NCBI GenBank assembly: GCA_003255025.1
Contig: QANY01009354.1
Span: 62,001-126,000, forward strand
Length of the DNA: 64,000 nt
Source of the DNA: Datisca glomerata
Lineage: Eukaryota; Streptophyta; Magnoliopsida; Cucurbitales; Datiscaceae
Direction: 5' to 3'
Below are positions 58,055 through 64,000 of the stretch, piece by piece. Every line of letters begins with the position of its first letter. The stretch's first letter is position 1. Under the pieces are notes generated by a model that was given only the letters and a program-made list of their open reading frames with translations, ran no database searches and was not told the origin of the DNA. The position numbers were made by a program, and so were the translations under genes.

Positions 58055-59913
58055 TATCGCAACGTGTATGCAATGCGGAGTGGCGAATGAAAAAAATCAT
58101 TTTGAAAAAAAAATTGAGTCATTACCAATCATTTTAGAGTGTGATTGTGTGTGGGGAATGTATTAGCACCTCACACATCCATTATTAAAATGGTTATCAA
58201 ATTCAATCAAATGATATTCAATTTATATTAGAAAAATGAATAAATAAAAAGGTGAAAGAAATTTATTTTTGAATGTCCTATATAAAAAATAAAACAAAAT
58301 AAATAACATTTAGTGGGTGATACAAAGATAATTGAAAAATAACTTTTTATTTTTCAAGCATTATTGGAGTTATTCTCGGTATCCCAAAAAATAACTCATC
58401 ACCTCAGTAGTTTGAGAAATTTGGTATCCCAAAAATCTTAAAGTATGTCATCCGATTTTTTTAGTGAAAACTAAATAATGAAATTAATAAAATTTAAATC
58501 TGATTGTTAAGATGTAATTCACACATATATGAACATTAACTCTAACGATAAGAGAATGGGACAAAAACCACATTATAAGCAAACAATATGACAATAATAC
58601 ATAAATAAATAAGGAATACGAAGAACAACAATTTTTTTTTAATTTTGATTTTCCTTCTTTTTTTAATATAATATAATTATAATATTTACAAAATAAATTA
58701 AGGTTAAATTCTTTATGCATATGTAAATGCCAAATTTAATAAAATAATACACACACACACACTAAGAATACATTATTGGTATAAGTATACCCTTTATTTT
58801 TTAATAAGTAGTCTACTAATTACCATTTCTTTTTTTAAATAATTTCTATTAAAATAGTAGAAGATTATAGACAATAATTAGTTAAACTGAGCATCATGTA
58901 AAAAAACTATCACTGAAGTTTCAAAATAGAATATTTTTTGGAAATAAATATTCCATTTTTTTCATTTTGGACTACTTAGTTCACTAATTACCATTATTTT
59001 CTTTCTTCCTTCATTGCTAATCAAATAGCAAATGAATGATCATGTGTGATAACTAGTTCAAACAAGTGTCACTAAAATAGCAACAAGATCTAAAAAATGA
59101 AAAGAATTATGAGAACATTAAAAAATTAAAACTTAAATATTTTCATAATCTTTATAGAGATGTTTAACTCTCTATTTTATGCATTTTTATGTATGCGAAA
59201 TTATCATAGGGGATTTTTACAACAAATATACAATTTCAACCCATTAAAGGATTGATTCACATTGAGTTAATTTATACCCATCAAAGGCTTTATCTCATCA
59301 ACCTCATTGATTGAGTTGATGACAAAGATATTTCATTATTAAATTTATAAGAAAATCATCAATGCATAAAAATAAAACTCAAGATAAAGAGTAAAAGATG
59401 AAGAATGAGGAATAAACACTTATATATGGAAAAAGAAACAAAGAGTATACACTATATGAGTATGGATGAGAGAGGATGAAGAAAAATGAACAAGATATAT
59501 TATTAGCTAATGTGCAAGAAATTTAAACTACCTTAAGAAAAAGAATGAGAGAAGATGAATAGAAATGTAAACTCTCTTTATCTCTATCTTGGAAAATCCT
59601 TCATATTTCTCACATACACTCTCTCTAAAAATATATCATATCTTTCTCTCCCAAAACCTCTCTTTCTCTCTCCGAAAAATTTCCTCCCTCAAGTGAAGAC
59701 ATCTTCTCTATTTATAGACAAATTTAGAACTTCACTTTTTACTTTTAGTCATTTGCTCCTTTTTTATTTTCTAGTCCTTGGACCATTTTTCTTATTTTTA
59801 GTCCTTAGACTATTTTTTTTTCAAATCACACATATAGTCTTAGACTATTATATGTCCAAAAAATAAAGTGTGTATATTTAAAATATTAGACCGGATAAAA
59901 TACGGTATCTACA
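58055..59913 (-). repeat. Tat-like element 5' LTR
   Basis: Partner of 43793-45913, about 260 bp shorter and visibly diverged. Minus-strand TATA box ctataaatagag at 59706-59717. Confidence 0.88.
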
Positions 59914-62900
59914 TTGTACTATCTCAGGAACATCCCATAAATGTCTATGTTGAACCTTTTGCACCACTTTTCAAATGACTCCAAATTTGCAATCATCAAC
60001 ATAATAGACTTGTTGTGCTCAAGATGCGACAATAAAAGGCTCATTTTCATACCAAGTTTGGCTCACATTTACACAAGTGAAACCAAGATCTCTCTTCACT
60101 TTATTTCTTTTTGCATTTGTGTCAAACCATTCATATCTAAATAATATAACTTTTCTTTCTCATACATACTGCATCTCGATCACTTCTTTTAACCTACCAA
60201 AAAATTATGTCACTTCACCATCATGTTCTCCTGAAACTACTAAGCCACTATTTTGGGTTGTCTGTTGATGATAACGATCTATATTATGGTATCGAACGTC
60301 ATTGACAATACAACCAGAATATGACCTGACACGATTATCTAGACCAAATGCTAAATCATATAAATCATTTGTGTCTTCTAATGACCATTGACGGTGCAAC
60401 TCAATGATCTAATAAAAATAACAAAAGTATTAGTTACTTTCGTACTAATTTTAATGATATATATTTAGTCAAATATATACACATACTCAATTTCTAAACC
60501 ATTCAGGAAATTGGTTTGGATGTCTTGAACTTAAGTCAACCCGACTAACTTTGTTTAATTCTCTCATGTGCTCTCTGCACATATTAATCATTTTATTTTA
60601 ATGGTTTGTGACATAAAAAACAAACATTGCAAATTAGACTTAATAATGTTATTGATTTGCTTATACTAAGTAAGGTTGTAGCTCATCCCAATTATTCAAC
60701 ACATACCATCCGACAATCTTTAATTCTTGTTTAGAAAGATGAACTATTTTCTTACCACAAATTGGAGGAGCTCGTTGAGTGAAGACAACTATTGACCCCT
60801 CATTTAGTTTTTTAAAGTACTCATCATCATTCATCTCATTCCGCGTGAATTTTATTTTAACGCCACAGAGATACAATGAGCAAAAAGCCATCAACAATGT
60901 AGGCTTCTGTAATCGAACCCTCTGTACGAGTTTTGTTTCTAACATATTTTTTAAGTGTACGCAAACTCCTGTCATATGGCAACAATTACATTGTGCACGA
61001 AATATTTGATGGGTAAGTAAAGGAAAAGTGGAGATATACCTTTCAATTGGGTACATCTAACTATAACCAACAGGATCACACAATTTCGCTTCTTGTGGTA
61101 AATGAATCACCAAATGTACCATAACATCAAAGAAATCTGGGGAAAATATCCTTTCTAACTTACACATGATCAAACGTATTCCGTCTCCAAGAAGGTCCAA
61201 GTCCTTAGTATTTAGTGTTTTCGAGCACAATTCTTTGAAATAGTTAGACAACTCAACCAAAGCAGTGCACACATCCTTACCCAATAAACCACGAATCCTA
61301 ACTGGTAAAAGTCTTTGTAGTAATACATAACAATCATGACTTTTCAATCCCAAAACCATACCCTCAGCTTGGTGGATACATCGCAATATTTACTGTGAAG
61401 CCATCTGGAAACTTGGCTGACTTTACGAAACCATAAAACTTTCTTCTCTCATCTTCTGTCAATGTGTAACACGTAGATGGTTTAAAATATTTGTTCCCTT
61501 TCAGTTCAAGGTGTAGTCCTTTTTTTAATTCATGTCGGTTAGGTCTGATCGAGCTTTGTAAGTGTCTTTGTTTTGCCTTCTATATTCAACAATGTACCTA
61601 ATATATTGACAAATATTTTACTCAATATGCATGACATCCAATTTATGTCTATTTTTCAACTTAGAACAATATGGAAGTTGAAAAAATACACTTTTCTTGG
61701 TCCAATTAAGACCATCTAAAGGACGCTTTCTTTTTTTGTCTAACTTATTTGAGTTTTTTCCAAACTTGACAAATTGAATTTGATTTAACTGTCTCAATGT
61801 ATTTTCTCATGTCAACTTTCTTGGTACATCATGAAACTATTGTTTACCATCATGTAATTTACTCTTTCGTCATACATATTTTACTTCGCAACCTCAATGA
61901 AGATGCAACTTCATTGCAAACAGGACATGCTAAGTACCTTTTCATGCTCCAACCAGATAAATCTCTATACGCTGGAAAGTCAGTTATTGTCCACAACACA
62001 GCATAATACATAGAAAAAGATTGCCTAGAAGTGACATCAAATGTTTGCAACCCGTCCCATAATTGTTCTAACTCATCTATCAATGGCTACAAATACACAT
62101 CAATATCTTTGCCAGGTGATCTTGGACCAGAAATTAGAAATGACATCATAAAGAACGGTTTTTTCATACACTTTCATCAAGGAAGGTTATAAGGTACTAA
62201 TGACTGGCCGCATGCTATATGAGTTGCTCATATTTTTGAATAGATTAAATCCATCTGTTGTAAGTCCTAATCTTACATTTCGAGCATCTTCTGCCAACTA
62301 TATTGTTTATCAAAATCCTTCCAACATTTTGAATCAGCAGGATGTCTCGATATACCTTCAACGTTGACACGTTTCTCCTTGTACCATCTCATATTGGACG
62401 ATGTGTATTTTGACTTGAAAAATATCCGAAGTCTGGGTATAACAGGAAAGTGACACATAACTTTTTGGGAACTTTGTTACCCTTCCCATCATCCATTTTA
62501 TATCTTGGTCAACCACATTTAGAACATTTATCTTTTTGTTCATTCTCATTCCAGAATAAAGCACAGTCATATTTATAAGAATGAATGGTGTCATATCCCA
62601 ACCTTATGTCTCTCAATTTTTTTTGGCTTCATCGTAAGAGGCTGGAAGTTTTAGCCTACTAGATGAGAACAATTTAAAACTTCAAGTAATTGGTCAAATG
62701 ACTTATTTCTCCAATGATTAAGCACTTGGATATGCATTAACTTCACAATAAAATAGAGTGAAGTATCATTTTGACAACTAGGATAAAGTTCTTCTTCGGC
62801 TTTACTAAACAAATCACTAAATGTGTCTAACGTCTCTACATTTAGATTTATTCTATCAGTATTATCCTCTCCAACTCGTTCACCATTCATCTCCATCCAC

Positions 62901-63255
62901 CAAACCACACATGTTATCGAACATTTTTCTCATCTTATCACCATCATCATCAACATCATCATCACCACCAAGATGAGATGTAGTATTATTCATCTCCATA
63001 TTTGGTGAATGGTGATATCTTTGTATCTCTTCATCATGAACTACCTAATGATAATAGCTCAATGTCATTCCATATTGGCACAAATGTATTTTAACTTATA
63101 TTAACGATAGTTGTATTGAATTAGGACATTTTTACATGGACAACGAGTTCCCCCTTTATATTGAGATAATTACTGGCCATGCTCATAAACTATGAAATAC
63201 CATCAATATACTCCTTGGACAATATATTAAGATTTTTTATCTAACTCTTGTCCAT
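59914..63255 (-). pseudogene. CACTA TNP2-like transposase, main part
   Basis: The minus strand begins near 63255 (MDKS, then a stop), continues through an acidic N-terminal segment (62908-62651), and then the TNP2 core (PF02992 type). Core motifs are MCHFPVIPRLRIFFKSKYTS, MRWYKEKRVNVEGISRHPAD, IDELEQLWDGLQTFDV, LACPVCNE (62458-61859) and MYPIER near 61050. A spliceable intron probably lies at 60969-61039, after which LKKYVRNKTRTEGSI follows in frame. The C-terminal part (GWYVLNNWDELQPYL) ends at a stop near 60661, with further related sequence up to 59914, where the Gypsy element interrupts. TNP2 cuts the element ends; stops and frameshifts show it is inactive. Confidence 0.85.
60969..61039 (-). 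other. Probable TNP2 intron
   Basis: On the minus strand attgaaag/gtatatctcc opens and catatgacag/gagtttgcg closes a 71-base interval. Removal joins MYPIER in frame to a segment that includes KKYVRNK, which is how family members read through this point. Confidence 0.6.
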
Positions 63256-64000
63256 TTTTATCACTCTGCAAATTAAATAACTATTTAGAGAAACTCTTAA
63301 TAAAAGATCCATAAGCAAATAAAACAAAGAATACCAAATCCTCGCCAATAAAATAACATATCCAATGTGATCATTGATGATGGTTAAAGTGACTTAAGTT
63401 ACGTAGCTACTGAATATGAGATCTAATTACTTAGACTAGATAGACAGGTGGTTTTCTGATCACGTGAAGAGTAGGTGAGTTTAGCAAAACCATTTTCCAG
63501 CATTTTTCTTTGTCTATGTTATTTGTTATTGTTAAGCAAATAAGAAATAGCAATATTAAGGGTCGCTCACCACGACTAAATAGCAAGGTTGATTTTATGT
63601 ATGTGCTACACACCAATCCAAGCACAAAGAGACCAAAATGAAACCGTAAAAAAGTTCAGAAATGACAAAGAGACAAAAATGCTCAGACCAATACAAGTAA
63701 AACATGACCAGACAAATAGAAAATAGCATAAAAGTTGAGTAATACTGAGATAAAAAACATATAATCATAAGAAACTCAAACAAATAATACCCAACATACC
63801 AAAATGTAAGAAACCCAAAAGCAGGTACTATGGATGGTTGATTCTATATTAAAAAAAATGCTAAAATAAAACATTATGAGTCAGAAAGTAAAAATCAGTG
63901 AGAGGAGGAGGAGCTGTAGGCTTTTTGGATTGAAAGAGAGATTTGGGTAGGGAGAGGAAATGAATAAGCGGGGATTGAGAAAAAAAAATGACGCCAGAGA
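63256..64000. other. CACTA 5' flank, continues off window
   Basis: Non-coding sequence upstream of TNP2. No TAGTG-type terminus is found, so the end lies to the right. The two minus-strand frames at 63431-63783 have no domain. Confidence 0.5.

Larger units (their letters stand above)
43793..59913 (-). mobile_element. Ogre/Tat-like Gypsy element, 16.1 kb
   Basis: LTRs of about 2.1 and 1.9 kb (43793-45913 and 58055-59913) read TGTCGCAACG/TATCGCAACG at one end and TATTTACA/TATCTACA at the other. The flanks TTGTT (43788-43792) and TTGTA (59914-59918) are a 5-bp TSD with one change. The PBS is of the ttggcaactccactg type seen in Ogre/Tat elements. Gag, protease and RT pieces on the minus strand carry Tat-lineage motifs. 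I see no integrase. It sits in the TNP2 gene of the CACTA and itself hosts a nested element at 50766-55028. Confidence 0.88.
40992..64000 (-). mobile_element. CACTA (En/Spm) transposon, right end off window
   Basis: The left end reads CACTAAAAGAAACATGGG, the family's diagnostic terminus, and is followed by subterminal repeats. On the minus strand it encodes a TNP2-like transposase and a second ORF with a Transposase_24-type domain. A 16-kb Gypsy element is inserted at 43793-59913. The matching terminus (ending ...TAGTG in plus orientation) is not in the window, so the element extends past 64000. Without the Gypsy insertion at least 6.9 kb belongs to the CACTA. The base triplet left of the end is GCT, and its TSD partner lies outside. 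Confidence 0.85.

Noticed and set aside
1..64000. tRNA, rRNA or other structured RNA genes
   Set aside because: I looked for tRNA box motifs and rRNA-like blocks and found only PBS sequences complementary to tRNA ends; a covariance-model scan was not possible.

Overview
This window looks like nuclear DNA of a flowering plant, most likely a eudicot. It is AT-rich, has spliced and intronless eukaryotic genes, and carries Copia and Gypsy LTR retrotransposons, a CACTA transposon, small DNA transposons and a chloroplast DNA insert. I see no bacterial or viral gene organisation, rRNA, tRNA or CRISPR. The species cannot be told from the sequence.

Only two host genes are supported. One is an intronless 947-codon PPR-DYW organellar RNA-editing factor (27758-30601, +). 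The other is a two-exon gene for a 44-residue hydrophobic microprotein (20252-20892, +). Almost everything else is mobile DNA.

Layout. 1-1445: LTR of Copia family A, cut by the window edge. 1973-3547: short TIR-type DNA element. 3984-5070: solo LTR with a perfect target-site duplication (TSD). 5151-6206: possible Helitron-like element. 6933-9460: hAT-like element holding a minisatellite. 9490-19605: ancient tandem duplication whose second copy was split by a 6.5-kb Copia element (11523-18015) and a small DNA transposon (18371-18913), and whose first copy took a different insertion (9731-10606). 20252-20892: microprotein gene. 22280-26055: broken Copia family A element on the minus strand, one LTR holding an ndhB chloroplast fragment. 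27758-30601: PPR gene. 32632-37541: fairly young Copia element with perfect TSD. 38010-40991: older Copia remnants.

From 40992 to the right edge lies a nested stack. A CACTA element (end at 40992, TNP2 and second-ORF transposase genes on the minus strand) sits in a Copia remnant. A 16-kb Ogre/Tat-like Gypsy element (43793-59913) sits in the last part of the CACTA TNP2 gene. A 4.3-kb gag-only Gypsy element (50766-55028, TSD GTATT) sits in the Tat element, and inside that is a perfect 83-bp inverted repeat with a 10-bp loop (51892-52067).

Every transposon coding region shows stops, frameshifts or lost catalytic residues, so none looks autonomous. Boundaries come from reading LTR ends, TSDs, primer-binding sites and polypurine tracts by eye; no alignment or database search was run.
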